Shown here: positions 35,301 through 45,965 of the stretch, piece by piece
Layout: every line of letters begins with the position of its first letter
Numbering within the stretch: the first letter of the stretch is position 1
Source of the DNA: Gordonia polyisoprenivorans NBRC 16320 = JCM 10675
Lineage (GTDB): Bacteria; Actinomycetota; Actinomycetes; Mycobacteriales; Mycobacteriaceae
Assembly (NCBI RefSeq): GCF_000241325.1
Contig: NZ_BAEI01000031.1
Location: 186,001-250,000 of the forward strand
Direction of reading: 5' to 3'
Length of the DNA stretch: 64,000 nt
Position numbers and translations under genes: made by a program
The notes under the pieces: model-generated
Database searches by the model: none
What the model was told of the DNA's origin: nothing
What the model saw: the letters and a program-made list of their open reading frames with translations, nothing else

Positions 35301-36881
35301 GTGGCTGTGACGTCCCTGGTCGGCCGAGTCCTGACCATCCGCACCCGACCGGGCCACGCCCGGCGTCGTCGGTTGTCGACGGTCATCGGTGCCGTGTCGG
35401 CCACCGCGCTCGTGGGCGGCGTCGGTCTCGTCGGCGTCACCGCGTCGGATCGTGTCGAGATCGGCCTGACCGCCGGCTCGGAGATCACCCTGATCGGTCA
35501 TGGCTTCGGTCACGGCCGCGGGATGGGACAGTACGGCGCGTACGGCTACGCCAAGCAGGGCTGGTCGTACCGGCAGATCCTGCAACACTTCTACGGCGGG
35601 ACGACGTTCGGCCGCCCGGCCAACCCGATCGTCAACGTCGCCCTGTCGAACAAGAGCGGCGGCGTGAGTGTGCGCTCGGACGCGGGCATGTCCGTCGGTG
35701 GGCAACCGGTCGCGCCGAACCAAGCGGTCACCGTCAGCGGCAGCACCGCCTCGATCACCGCCGGATGTGGCGGTCCAGTCGTACGCACCGTCAACGCCGC
35801 ATTCGCCGATCCGGTCAACACCGCCCCGAACCGGCCGGCCAACGAATTCCTCAAGTTCTGCGGATCCAACGAACCGTTCCGCGGGTCCCTCGGCCTCGAC
35901 GGCGGACGGGTCACCAACCGGCTCAACGTCGACGACTACGTCAAAGGCGTCATCGCCAAGGAGAGCGTGCCCGGGTGGGCGACCTCCGGCGGCATGGAGG
36001 CGCTGAAGGCCCAGGCCGTCGCCGCCCGCACCTACGCCCTGGCCGCGATCGCGAGCGGCAAGAAGATCGACGACACCCAGAACTCGCAGGTCTACGGCGG
36101 CGTCACCGGCGAGGACCCGGGCGGCGACCAGGCCGCCGACGCGACGGCAGGGCAGATCCTGCTGCAGAACGGCCAGCCGGCATTCACCGAATTCTCCTCG
36201 TCCACAGGTGGATACACCGCGGGCGGCCGGTTCCCGGCGGTCGTCGACGACGGAGACGCCGCGTCACCGAACCACAACTGGACCACCACGATCAGCCCCA
36301 GCGCCATCGCGAGCGCGTTCGGTCTGCCGAGTCTGGACAGCTTCGAGGTGATCCAGGCCAACGGGCTCGGCGCCGAGAACGGGCGTGCACTCAAGGTGCG
36401 GGCCACCGGCGGCGGCCGCAGCGTCGAGGCGTCCGGCGAGGACGCACGCATGAAGCTGGGCCTCAAGTCCGACTGGTTCGCCGTGCAGGGCCAGCGCACC
36501 CCGCCGCAGATCGTGAAGCCACCGACCGGCCCGGCCGGCGGGCTGGGCTCCCTGGACCTCGGATCCCTGGACGCGGGATCACTGGGCGGGATCGCCGATC
36601 AGGTGGTGCCCGGAGCCGGTGATCTGGTGAGCACCGCGGCCGCGGCGTTCCAGGGCCTGCTCGGCAGCCTCGGCGACGTTCCCGGAACGCTCGGGACGGC
36701 ACTCGGGGTACCGACCCTGACACCCGACGGCGCCGGGGTCACCCAACTCTTCCAGCAGGGGATGCTGTTCTTCTCCAAGCAGACCGGAGCGCATGTGCTC
36801 GCCGGAAGCGGCTACAAGAACTTCCGGGCACGCGGTGGCATCCCGGTCCTCGGATTCCCGAAGGCCAACGTCCTGCGCTAG
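35301..36881 (+). CDS. SpoIID/LytB-domain peptidoglycan hydrolase with C-terminal LGFP repeat
   Basis: A 526-residue secreted protein. GTG at 35301 begins a basic, hydrophobic leader (RRLSTVIGAVSATALVGGVG). The SpoIID domain carries HGFGHGRGMGQYGAYGYA, the NVDDYVKGVIAKESVPGW segment with the catalytic glutamate at about residue 221, and EALKAQAVAARTYALAA. The C-terminal 45 residues end in GGIPVLGFP, a wall-binding LGFP repeat. SpoIID enzymes are lytic transglycosylases that prefer glycan without stem peptides, which an amidase makes. It is divergent from such an amidase (33626-35092), which is unusual in a non-sporulating genus and suggests joint action. Confidence 0.88.
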   Translation: MAVTSLVGRVLTIRTRPGHARRRRLSTVIGAVSATALVGGVGLVGVTASDRVEIGLTAGSEITLIGHGFGHGRGMGQYGAYGYAKQGWSYRQILQHFYGGTTFGRPANPIVNVALSNKSGGVSVRSDAGMSVGGQPVAPNQAVTVSGSTASITAGCGGPVVRTVNAAFADPVNTAPNRPANEFLKFCGSNEPFRGSLGLDGGRVTNRLNVDDYVKGVIAKESVPGWATSGGMEALKAQAVAARTYALAAIASGKKIDDTQNSQVYGGVTGEDPGGDQAADATAGQILLQNGQPAFTEFSSSTGGYTAGGRFPAVVDDGDAASPNHNWTTTISPSAIASAFGLPSLDSFEVIQANGLGAENGRALKVRATGGGRSVEASGEDARMKLGLKSDWFAVQGQRTPPQIVKPPTGPAGGLGSLDLGSLDAGSLGGIADQVVPGAGDLVSTAAAAFQGLLGSLGDVPGTLGTALGVPTLTPDGAGVTQLFQQGMLFFSKQTGAHVLAGSGYKNFRARGGIPVLGFPKANVLR

Positions 36882-36900
36882 GTGGAAGGGTCGGGGCCGG

Positions 36901-37578
36901 TCAGGTGCCGGGGCCGGCGACGACGACGTTGGCGGCCACGTCGACGAGCTTGGTGTTCGACTCCTGCGACAGGCGCGCGAGGAGCAGGAACGCGGCGTCG
37001 GCGTCGATCCGGTAGCGCTCCATCAGCATGCCCTTGGCCTGACCGATCAGATCGCGCGACCCGAGCGCATTGCGCAGTTGCTCCTTCTCGCGGACGGCCC
37101 CGAAGGTGGTGGCGCAATGCGCGGCGAACAACTCGGCCAGCGAGCACGTCTCATCGTCGAAGGCGAAGGGGGTGGTGCTGTGCAGGTTGAGCGCGCCGAA
37201 GTCGTTGCCGTCGATGTAGAGGCAGAAGCACGCCATCGACGCAACGCCCAATGCGCTTGCCGCAGCGGCGAACCGGGGCCATCGCGGGTCGTTGGCGAGG
37301 TCGTCGATGCGCACGGTGGTGTCGTCGACGGCGGCACGGACACACGGGCCCTCACCGAGCTCACGCTGGAGATCGTCACACTTGCCCGCGAGATCGCCGA
37401 ACATCACCGGTGTCTCGATACGACCGCGGGTGACCAGCGTGACACTCGCATACTCTGCGTTGTCGATCGTGTCGACGGCGGCCTTCGAGATCGCGCGCAG
37501 CACGGCCTCCTGGTCGTTGCTCTCAACGCGTAGATCGTTGATCACCTCGGTGATCCGGGTGGTGATTTCCGGCGTCAT
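36901..37578 (-). CDS. GAF-ANTAR transcription antiterminator
   Basis: A 225-residue regulator. The N-terminal GAF domain (residues 20-155) senses a ligand or redox state; ELGEGPCVRAAVDD and FCLYIDGNDFGALNLHST are its core. The C-terminal ANTAR domain (LIGQAKGMLMERYRIDADAA) is an RNA-binding helical hairpin that prevents transcription termination. ATG at 37578 follows an AAGGAG ribosome binding site. It is convergent with the SpoIID gene and lies beside the glycosyltransferase operon. Confidence 0.88.
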   Translation of the reverse strand: MTPEITTRITEVINDLRVESNDQEAVLRAISKAAVDTIDNAEYASVTLVTRGRIETPVMFGDLAGKCDDLQRELGEGPCVRAAVDDTTVRIDDLANDPRWPRFAAAASALGVASMACFCLYIDGNDFGALNLHSTTPFAFDDETCSLAELFAAHCATTFGAVREKEQLRNALGSRDLIGQAKGMLMERYRIDADAAFLLLARLSQESNTKLVDVAANVVVAGPGT

Positions 37579-37685
37579 CCCCTCAACTCCTTGCTGCCGA
37601 CAACTGATGGTCCGTGGACGACTGTGCGCGCATCCGGCGACGCAACTCCTGAGATTACCGCGCACCTCGACCGCGGTGCGCCCGG

Positions 37686-38327
37686 TCAGTCGGGAGTGAG
37701 GCCCTCACGCTGCGCGACGCTGTCGCGTGGACCGCGATGGAACACATCAAGGCAGAGATCTCTGTCCCGATAGCCCGAATAGTGCAGCAACGGCGAGTGC
37801 AGCAGCCGGTCGTGGACCGCGTCGCCGGACTGTGGATAGTCGGCGACCGGCCACCGCCAGTGGACCGCGATCACCTCGCCGTCGTCGGTCAACGCCCCGG
37901 GTAGTCGCTCGACGACGGCGTCGAGGTCGGCGTCACCGAGGTAGTAGAGCACCTCGCTGAGCACGATGAGGTCGAAGGTGCCCGGCGGCCACGGACCGGT
38001 CAGATCCCCGGTGGACACGCTGACCCGGGCGTCGGTGGTGGCCAGCCGGCGCACGGCGAGTTCCACCGCCCGCGCACTGACGTCGATACATGCGATCTCC
38101 TCGCTGCGGTCGGCGAGCGCGGCGCTCAGAACGCCGATGGAACACCCGGGTTCGAAGATCCGCCGGTACCGCGGAGCGGTCAGCGACGCCAGCGTCAGCG
38201 CGTACTTGCGTTGTTCGTACCAGCGGTCGGTGAACCCCCACGGGTCGTCGGTGTCGCGGTAGACGTCGTCGAAGTAGTTCTCCGGCAACGTCTTCGGGCC
38301 GTCGTCGGGGTGTCGTGGGGTGGTCAT
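37686..38327 (-). CDS. SAM-dependent methyltransferase, NodS type
   Basis: A 213-residue class I methyltransferase. Motif I is RRIFEPGCSIGVLSAALA; the FDLIVLSEVLYYL segment is motif II. The N-terminal NYFDDVYRDTDDPWGF is shared by NodS-like methyltransferases that act on amino sugars or related small molecules. The ATG overlaps the PIG-L gene stop by one base (TGATG). It is the last gene of a four-gene operon whose product is unknown; a methylated amino-sugar product is a plausible inference. Confidence 0.85.
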   Translation of the reverse strand: MTTPRHPDDGPKTLPENYFDDVYRDTDDPWGFTDRWYEQRKYALTLASLTAPRYRRIFEPGCSIGVLSAALADRSEEIACIDVSARAVELAVRRLATTDARVSVSTGDLTGPWPPGTFDLIVLSEVLYYLGDADLDAVVERLPGALTDDGEVIAVHWRWPVADYPQSGDAVHDRLLHSPLLHYSGYRDRDLCLDVFHRGPRDSVAQREGLTPD

Positions 38328-39109
38328 CAGGTGAACACGTATTCGGTGGGCCGGGTGAGATGGGCCAGCACGTGCGGCGGCAGGATCGCCTTGTCGGCCG
38401 GGTCGTCGGACAGTGGCCGGACCTGCGAGGCAAAGGCATGCACGGCGGCGTGCTTGACGGCAACCTCCAACGGGGACAACGGCGCCCGGCGCAGACGATC
38501 CCACGGCACGGCATCGTCGCCGGGAGTTGCCCAGTGCCACATCCAGATCGGGTACATCCAGAGCGACACACCGCGGCGTGTGCAGACCTCGCGGGCGCAG
38601 TTTCCGAGTGCCTCGTGATCGGGGTGGCCGTCACCGGACCAGACCGCGAGCACGGCCACCGACTCATCGCCGCAGGCGTCGAGGTAGTCGTCGACGATGC
38701 GGCACATCGCGTCGTGATGGGCGGCGAGCTCGCCGTCGGGCAGGCCGTGCCACCGTGGCCGGTCGAGTCCGAGAAGGGTTGCAGCCGTGTCGAGTTCGAG
38801 ATGGCGACGCATCACCAGTCGCTCGGGTGAGACCGTCGCCGACCCGGGGTGGGATCCCGAACCGTCCGACATGCACACCACCGTGACCGCGACGCCCGCA
38901 CGAGCGGCGATCGACATGATCCCGCCGACCCCGAGCACCTCGTCGTCGGGGTGGGCGCCGAGGACGATCAGCCGGTCGACCGTCACCTCCAGATCGGTCG
39001 GAGTGCGACCCGAAAGCCATTCGCGCCATCGCGATTCGGGGGTGCCGGGGATGTCGATAGGTCGCTCGGCGAAGCGCAACTGGGTGGGTGAGGGGCCGAT
39101 GGCGGTCAT
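38327..39109 (-). CDS. PIG-L family deacetylase
   Basis: A 260-residue LmbE/PIG-L deacetylase: it removes an acetyl group from an N-acetylglucosamine-type sugar. Zinc-site signatures are LIVLGAHPDDEVLGVGG and GDGHPDHEALG. The N-terminal 30 residues are outside the usual core. It overlaps the acyl-CoA dehydrogenase gene by four bases (ATGA) and the methyltransferase by one, so all members are translationally coupled. Confidence 0.88.
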   Translation of the reverse strand: MTAIGPSPTQLRFAERPIDIPGTPESRWREWLSGRTPTDLEVTVDRLIVLGAHPDDEVLGVGGIMSIAARAGVAVTVVCMSDGSGSHPGSATVSPERLVMRRHLELDTAATLLGLDRPRWHGLPDGELAAHHDAMCRIVDDYLDACGDESVAVLAVWSGDGHPDHEALGNCAREVCTRRGVSLWMYPIWMWHWATPGDDAVPWDRLRRAPLSPLEVAVKHAAVHAFASQVRPLSDDPADKAILPPHVLAHLTRPTEYVFT

Positions 39110-40137
39110 CGTCTACCTGCTCCGGACTCGAGGGTGATGCCGTCGCGGCCGGCACTGCGACCGAACAGCGGGGCTTCGGTGAGCCGTCCGAGGTCGATCA
39201 GGTCGCGCTCGGCATGGGACTGCCGGAGATAGACCTCGAGATCGGCGACGGCCTGCGCGTGCTCGGCGTCACGCACCAACGGTGTCGGGCCGAGAGCCCG
39301 CGCGACCCGGTCGATGACCTCGGTGGCCACCTGCTCGACCGACCAGCGGACCGACAGCGCAAGGCGGCGCGCCCCGTCGAGATCGTCGGGGTGTGCATCG
39401 ACGATGCCCGCCACCTGCTCGAGCAGGGTGAATCCGGCCAGCAGGCGGGCGTCGATCGCGCCGAGGTGCATCGCGGCCACGTCGTCGGCCGGGGACGTGC
39501 GGTAGATCGCGTCGGCGACCTTGCGCGCCCCGCCCCACCAGCACGCGGCCACGCCGATGCCGCCGTGGAAGAACCCGGGACGCTCGAGGTAGGCGCCGGG
39601 TGAACCGATCGGTCGGGCCGGTACGTCATCGAGATGCACGGTGCCGGTCTCGGTGGCACTCATCCCCGTCGCGGCCCACTCCGTGGTCTCCCGACGCACG
39701 CCTTCCTCATCGAGGTCGACGGCGAACAGGGCGCGGGCGCCGTCGTCGACGTCGGCGGTCACCAGGGCGTGCGTGCACGTCTGTACACCCGAACACCACG
39801 GCTTCGCGCCGCGCAGCCGCCACCCGCGATCGGTGCGGCTCGCCTCGATTCGAGGATGCGGCGGCTCCGCCGCCCACACGCCCCAGAAGGACCCGGGTTC
39901 GGTTGTACCGGAATCGATTTCGTGAAGGATCGTGCGCGCGTCGAGGTGCGCCTCGACGAGCCGGCCGACGGCGATGTCGGCGTGGGTGAGGTCTGCAAGC
40001 AGACGCCAGCGTGCGGCGGTGTCGCCCTCACCCGGATGCGGCACCCGATCGGCGAGATCGTCGGCGATCCGGCGGGCCCGGGATGCAGGTGTGGCAGGCG
40101 GGGAAATCTCAGGCGGGGGAGTGGCGGAAGCGGTCAT
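39106..40137 (-). CDS. Acyl-CoA dehydrogenase-like flavoprotein
   Basis: A 343-residue protein of the acyl-CoA dehydrogenase superfamily, at the short end of the usual range. Recognisable parts are the GWRLRGAKPWCSGVQTCTHA segment that corresponds to the middle beta domain, FFHGGIGVAACWWGGA, and a C-terminal helical region. It may oxidise an acyl or aminoacyl group in the same pathway as the flanking sugar-modifying enzymes. The start at ATG 40137 overlaps the glycosyltransferase stop by four bases (ATGA). The true substrate is not known. Confidence 0.8.
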   Translation of the reverse strand: MTASATPPPEISPPATPASRARRIADDLADRVPHPGEGDTAARWRLLADLTHADIAVGRLVEAHLDARTILHEIDSGTTEPGSFWGVWAAEPPHPRIEASRTDRGWRLRGAKPWCSGVQTCTHALVTADVDDGARALFAVDLDEEGVRRETTEWAATGMSATETGTVHLDDVPARPIGSPGAYLERPGFFHGGIGVAACWWGGARKVADAIYRTSPADDVAAMHLGAIDARLLAGFTLLEQVAGIVDAHPDDLDGARRLALSVRWSVEQVATEVIDRVARALGPTPLVRDAEHAQAVADLEVYLRQSHAERDLIDLGRLTEAPLFGRSAGRDGITLESGAGRR

Positions 40138-40871
40138 GCCGAGCGCCGTCCGGTCGTGGAGAGAGAGCGCAGATGCGCGGCGAAGCCCTCGGGAGCGCGG
40201 CCGTGCCGACGTGTCGAGGTCGCCACCGGGGCCTGCGCGCACCAGGCGATCGAGACGCCCGCCGACTCCAGACGTTCGATCAGGTCGACGTCCTCGTCGT
40301 GCGGCAGCTCGCCGAATCCGCCGACTGCCAGGTAGGCATCGGCGCGTACCCCCAGGTTCGCCCCGTGGATGTGACGGTGGCCATCGTGATCGCGGTAGCG
40401 CCGCCGGTAGCGATCTGCCAGCGCCGCAGGCCAGCGCGTCCAATCCTTGGGTGTCACCGTGCCGGCGTAGGCGTCCGCACCGTCGGCTGCACGCATCAGG
40501 TGGTGCTGCAGCCAGTTGCCGGGAACCTCGGAATCGGCGTCGGTGGTGGCCACCCAGGTCCGCTCGGGGTCGGTCTCGGAGGAGGCGTCGTGAAGCAACG
40601 CCGCGATGCCGGCGGCCCGCGCCGCACCGACCGCCCCGAACTCGCCGACGATCGGGGCGACCTCGGCGCCGATCACCTCGGCGGACCCGTCGGTGCAGGT
40701 GTCGAGGACCACCCCGACATGCACCGGGATCCGCACCGCCTCCGCCGCGATCCGCACCGCGCGCAGACATGCCGGCAGCAGGTCGCGTTCGTTGTGGGCG
40801 GGAATCACCACGACAACACGATCGATGGCGACACGATCGGAGTCGTGAGAGGAATGCGATGCGTTCGGCAC
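40134..40871 (-). CDS. Glycosyltransferase, GT2 family
   Basis: About 245 residues, an inverting GT-A glycosyltransferase. VVVIPAHNERDLLPACLRAV is the nucleotide-sugar-binding start; TWVATTDADSEVPGNW carries the DxD-type metal site; and LPHDEDVDLIERLE is the acceptor-side acidic motif. The GTG at 40871 (VPNASHSSH) is chosen because it puts the domain near the N-terminus. It is the first gene of a four-gene minus-strand operon of unknown product. Confidence 0.85.
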   Translation of the reverse strand: MPNASHSSHDSDRVAIDRVVVVIPAHNERDLLPACLRAVRIAAEAVRIPVHVGVVLDTCTDGSAEVIGAEVAPIVGEFGAVGAARAAGIAALLHDASSETDPERTWVATTDADSEVPGNWLQHHLMRAADGADAYAGTVTPKDWTRWPAALADRYRRRYRDHDGHRHIHGANLGVRADAYLAVGGFGELPHDEDVDLIERLESAGVSIAWCAQAPVATSTRRHGRAPEGFAAHLRSLSTTGRRSA

Positions 40872-41090
40872 GGGCGGCCCCTGAACTCGTTCGCGTGGTC
40901 GGGGTGATGATCCCCGGACAGCGATATCGGGAGTTGCAGGCCCAATGGCTGAAGGCCGGTGTGAAACTCTCAGGTTACCGGACTCGCAGGTGAACGTCGC
41001 TCCTGCGGACGGACGACATCGGCCGCGCATCCCGACCCGCCACATCGCCGCCCGGCTTTGGGATTCCCTCGGTCGGGTCGGTTACCCTGA

Positions 41091-42320
<1,230 letters not shown>

Positions 42321-42383
42321 CGCCCGGGCCCGATCACCGGCGATGACAGCAGTGCAGTCGCAGACCAGAGCGGAGTATTGAGT

Positions 42384-44324
42384 GTGACCCCTGCCCAACA
42401 GGAGAACGTGACCGCGTCGTCGACGGTCGAACCCGACTCCACGGCGGTCGAACTGCTGCAGCGGGTCATCTTCCCCCGGCCCGGCGAACCCATCGACGTC
42501 CGTTCGCTCTACCTCGTCGAATCCGCGAGCAATGCGCGGCGTGCGCACGCCCCGAGCCGCACCTCGGTGGTCCTCGGCGCGGAGTCCGAGGTCAGCTTCG
42601 AGAGCTACTTCAATGCCTTCGCCGCGGCCTACTGGCGACGCTGGTCGATCCTCACCTCGGTGGTGCTGCGGGTCGAGGTGATCGGCACCTGCCGCGTCGA
42701 TCTCTACCGCTCCAAGGTCGACGGCTCCCGCATCGGCATCGGTGGCGACCTGGTCCCCATCGACGAGAACGGCCGCGGCACCATCGAATTCGAGCTCGAC
42801 CTCGGGCCGTTCGAGGACGGCGGCTGGATCTGGTTCGACGTCACCACCGACACCGAGACCGAAATCGTCTCTGCCGGCTGGTATTCGGCGATCCCGGTGC
42901 CCAGCGGTCCGGACACCAAACGCGTCACCGTCGGCATCCCGACCTTCAACCGGCCCACCGACGCGGTCAACGCTCTCGCCGCACTCACCTCGGATCCGTT
43001 GGTGGACGAGGTGATCGACGCGGTGCTGATGCCCGATCAGGGCACGCGCAAGGTCGTCGACGAGTCCGGTTACTCGCAAGCCGCTGCGGCACTGGGCGAT
43101 CGGCTGCACATCTTCGATCAGGGCAACCTCGGTGGTTCCGGTGGTTACTCCCGCATCATGTACGAGGCGTTGCGGCTCACCGACTCCCCTTACGTCCTGT
43201 ACATGGACGACGACATCGCGATCGAGCCCGACTCGATCCTGCGCGCGCTGGCGATGTCACGGTTCGCCCGCACCCCCATGCTGGTCGGTGGGCAGATGCT
43301 GAACCTGCAGGACCGCAGTCACCTGCACTGCATGGGTGAGGTCATCAATCACCACACCTTCATGTGGACCGCGGCGCCGTTCGTGGAATACGACCACGAC
43401 TTCGCCGAGTATCCGCTGCGTGACCGGGAGAACTCGAAAAACCTGCACCGCCGGATCGACGTCGAGGGCAACGGCTGGTGGATGTGCATGATCCCGCGTG
43501 TCTGCGCCGAGGAGATCGGCCTGCCGATGCCGCTGTTCATCAAGTGGGACGACTGGGAATTCGCCTTGCGCGCAGGCAAGGCCGGATACCCGACGGCAAC
43601 GGTTCCCGGCATCGCGATCTGGCACATGGCGTGGAGCGACAAGGACGACGCCATCGACTGGCAGGCGTACTTCCACCTGCGCAACCGGCTCGTCGTCGCT
43701 GCGATCCACCACGACGGCCCGATCAAGGGCATCCTGCAGTCGATGGTCAAGGCGACCGCCAAACATCTTCTCTGCCTTGAATATTCGACGGTGGCGATCC
43801 AGAACGAGGCGATCCGCGACTTCCTCGCCGGCCCCGATCACATCCGTTCGCTGCTGCCGACCGCGCTGCCCAAGATCGCCGCCATGCGCAAGGAGTACCC
43901 GGATGCCGTGGTCCTGCCGTCGGCGACCGAGTTGCCCCGAACCAGTGGTGAAGCAACACATCTCGGGACGACGGTGCCGAGCAACCCGGTCACCAAGCTG
44001 CGGGCGCTGGCCGGGGCGATCGTCAACAACATGCGTCCGGCCGATCCGCGGCATCACGAAGTGCCCCAGGCCAACTACCCGCCGATCGAGGCCCGATGGT
44101 TCTCTCTCGGCCGGGTCGACGGCGTCACCGTCACCACCGCCGACGGCCGCGGCGTGGTGTATCGCCAGCGCGACCGCGACAAGATGATCGCCCTCGCGCG
44201 TGAATCCGCGGCGCTGGTACGTGAACTCAACGAGAGGTTCCCCGAGTTGACGGAGCGCTACCGCGCCCAACACCGGGACCTGACCAGTAAGGAGAGCTGG
44301 GCGCGTGTCTTCGGAATCGACTGA
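42384..44324 (+). CDS. glfT2: Galactofuranosyltransferase GlfT2
   Basis: About 646 residues, the processive galactan polymerase (Rv3808c-like) that adds alternating beta-1,5 and beta-1,6 galactofuranose. The N-terminal beta domain is followed by a GT-A domain with the metal site YMDDDIAIEPDS (D275-D277) and the catalytic region NGWWMCMIPR and FIKWDDWEFALRAGKAG. GTG at 42384 is preceded by a GCGGAG with eight-base spacing; TTG at 42378 is too close to it. Its 3' end overlaps the next gene by 20 bases. Confidence 0.96.
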   Translation: MTPAQQENVTASSTVEPDSTAVELLQRVIFPRPGEPIDVRSLYLVESASNARRAHAPSRTSVVLGAESEVSFESYFNAFAAAYWRRWSILTSVVLRVEVIGTCRVDLYRSKVDGSRIGIGGDLVPIDENGRGTIEFELDLGPFEDGGWIWFDVTTDTETEIVSAGWYSAIPVPSGPDTKRVTVGIPTFNRPTDAVNALAALTSDPLVDEVIDAVLMPDQGTRKVVDESGYSQAAAALGDRLHIFDQGNLGGSGGYSRIMYEALRLTDSPYVLYMDDDIAIEPDSILRALAMSRFARTPMLVGGQMLNLQDRSHLHCMGEVINHHTFMWTAAPFVEYDHDFAEYPLRDRENSKNLHRRIDVEGNGWWMCMIPRVCAEEIGLPMPLFIKWDDWEFALRAGKAGYPTATVPGIAIWHMAWSDKDDAIDWQAYFHLRNRLVVAAIHHDGPIKGILQSMVKATAKHLLCLEYSTVAIQNEAIRDFLAGPDHIRSLLPTALPKIAAMRKEYPDAVVLPSATELPRTSGEATHLGTTVPSNPVTKLRALAGAIVNNMRPADPRHHEVPQANYPPIEARWFSLGRVDGVTVTTADGRGVVYRQRDRDKMIALARESAALVRELNERFPELTERYRAQHRDLTSKESWARVFGID

Positions 44325-45042
44325 TCGGGGCCCATCGCCGGCCGCCACGGCGCAGACCGCGGAGCCGACGGGTGAGGTCGCCGCACTGATCGGTGTCCAG
44401 GGTGTGCTGCTCGAGGCGCCCGGCGTCGTGCCCGCCGCCCGTGGTCTTTCACACTTCGGCGAGCACTCCCTCGGCTGGCTGGCGATCAGCGCCGTCGGCT
44501 GGGGGCTGGCCGTGCGACGCGACGACGCCACCGCACAACGCCGCTGGCTCGAGGCCGGCGCGGGGGCCTTCGGCGCACACGCGGCATCGGTGATCATCAA
44601 GCGCATCGTCCGGCGCAAGCGCCCACACGATCCGCGGATCCGGGTCGGGGTGTCCACGCCGAGTCGACTGAGTTTCCCGTCGTCTCACGCCACGTCGACG
44701 ACGGCCGCGGCGATCCTCATCGGTAGGGCAGCGGGTTTGCCGCCCTACCTGCTTCCGGCGGTGCTGGTGCCGCCTATGCTCACCTCGCGACTGGTTCTCG
44801 GGGTGCACTATCCGAGCGATGTCGCCGCCGGAGCCGCGATCGGCGCACTGAGCGCCGGTGCCGTCGTCGTCGGCGATCAGTTCATCGAGCGTGCCGCCGA
44901 CACCGCGGCCCGCCACCCGCGATCCACCCGGCTCGCCGGTGTTGCTGCCCGCGTCGGTGCAGTGGCGCTGATGCCGGGGTCGACAGCACGCCTCCTCGTG
45001 GGGCGGGTCGTCGGCGGCGAGTCCACTAAGGAGAAGGCATGA
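44305..45042 (+). CDS. Decaprenylphosphoryl-5-phosphoribose phosphatase (PAP2 family)
   Basis: A 245-residue PAP2 phosphatase, Rv3807c-like. The three PAP2 motifs are visible: KRIVRRKRPHDP, PSSHATSTTAAA and SRLVLGVHYPSDVAAGAA. In the arabinan pathway it removes the 5-phosphate from decaprenylphosphoryl-5-phosphoribose before epimerisation to the arabinose donor. Several hydrophobic segments place it in the membrane. It overlaps glfT2 by 20 bases and ubiA by four, so it is tightly coupled to both. Confidence 0.92.
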   Translation: MSSESTDRGPSPAATAQTAEPTGEVAALIGVQGVLLEAPGVVPAARGLSHFGEHSLGWLAISAVGWGLAVRRDDATAQRRWLEAGAGAFGAHAASVIIKRIVRRKRPHDPRIRVGVSTPSRLSFPSSHATSTTAAAILIGRAAGLPPYLLPAVLVPPMLTSRLVLGVHYPSDVAAGAAIGALSAGAVVVGDQFIERAADTAARHPRSTRLAGVAARVGAVALMPGSTARLLVGRVVGGESTKEKA

Positions 45043-45965
45043 GCGAGGAGCCGATCGAGCACGGAAAGGTCAAGGGCCCGCCCAAGAACCTGGCCACCGG
45101 GCTGATCAAGGCGGTCCGGCCACGTCAGTGGGTGAAGAACGTCCTCGTCCTCGCCGCTCCGCTGGCCGCGGGTAGCGATGCCCTGACCAACGCCGGTGCG
45201 ATGGGACGCGTCGGCCTGGCGTTCATCGCGTTCTGCCTCGTCGCCTCCTGCATCTACCTGGTCAACGACGCCATGGACGTCGAATCGGACCGTAATCATC
45301 CCACCAAGCGGTTCCGGCCGATCGCCGCGGGCGTGGTGCCGGTATCGCTGGCCTACGGCCTCGCGCTGGTGCTGGGTGCGGGATCGATCGGGGTGGCGCT
45401 CATCGCCAACTGGCAGACCGCCGTCGTCATCGCCATCTACCTGGTGATCCAGCTCGGTTACTGCTTCGGGCTGAAGAACCAGGCCGTCATCGACATCTGC
45501 ATCGTCTCGTCGGGCTTCCTGTTGCGCGCCATCGCCGGTGGTGTGGCCGCCGAGATCCGACTCTCGCAGTGGTTCCTGCTGGTGATGGCCTTCGGGTCGC
45601 TGTTCATGGCGGCCGGCAAACGCTACGCCGAATTGCAACTCGCCGAGCGCACCGGCGCCAAGATCCGCAAGGCGCTGCAGTACTACACCACCAGCTACCT
45701 GCGCTTCGTGTGGACATTGGCGGCCACGGCCGTCGTGCTGTTCTACGGACTGTGGGCCTTCGACAAGAACTCCGGCCACGACACCAACGTTGCCTATGCC
45801 CTGTCGATGGTGCCGTTCACCATCGCGATCCTGCGCTACGCCGTCGACATCGACGGTGGTCAGGCCGGAGAACCCGAGGAGATCGCCCTCGGCGACCGTG
45901 TGCTGCAGGTCCTGGCGGTGGCCTGGATAGTATGCGTGGGTGTCGCGGTCTATGCAGTCTCCTGA
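45039..45965 (+). CDS. ubiA: Decaprenyl-phosphate phosphoribosyltransferase (DPPR synthase)
   Basis: A 308-residue UbiA-superfamily prenyl-phosphate transferase, Rv3806c-like, adding 5-phosphoribose from PRPP to decaprenyl phosphate. The aspartate motifs are NDAMDVESDRNHPTKRF and QLGYCFGLKNQAVIDI. About nine membrane helices. It overlaps the preceding phosphatase by four bases and the aftB start by about 26 bases. The stop lies inside a short triple repeat described separately. Confidence 0.95.
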   Translation: MSEEPIEHGKVKGPPKNLATGLIKAVRPRQWVKNVLVLAAPLAAGSDALTNAGAMGRVGLAFIAFCLVASCIYLVNDAMDVESDRNHPTKRFRPIAAGVVPVSLAYGLALVLGAGSIGVALIANWQTAVVIAIYLVIQLGYCFGLKNQAVIDICIVSSGFLLRAIAGGVAAEIRLSQWFLLVMAFGSLFMAAGKRYAELQLAERTGAKIRKALQYYTTSYLRFVWTLAATAVVLFYGLWAFDKNSGHDTNVAYALSMVPFTIAILRYAVDIDGGQAGEPEEIALGDRVLQVLAVAWIVCVGVAVYAVS

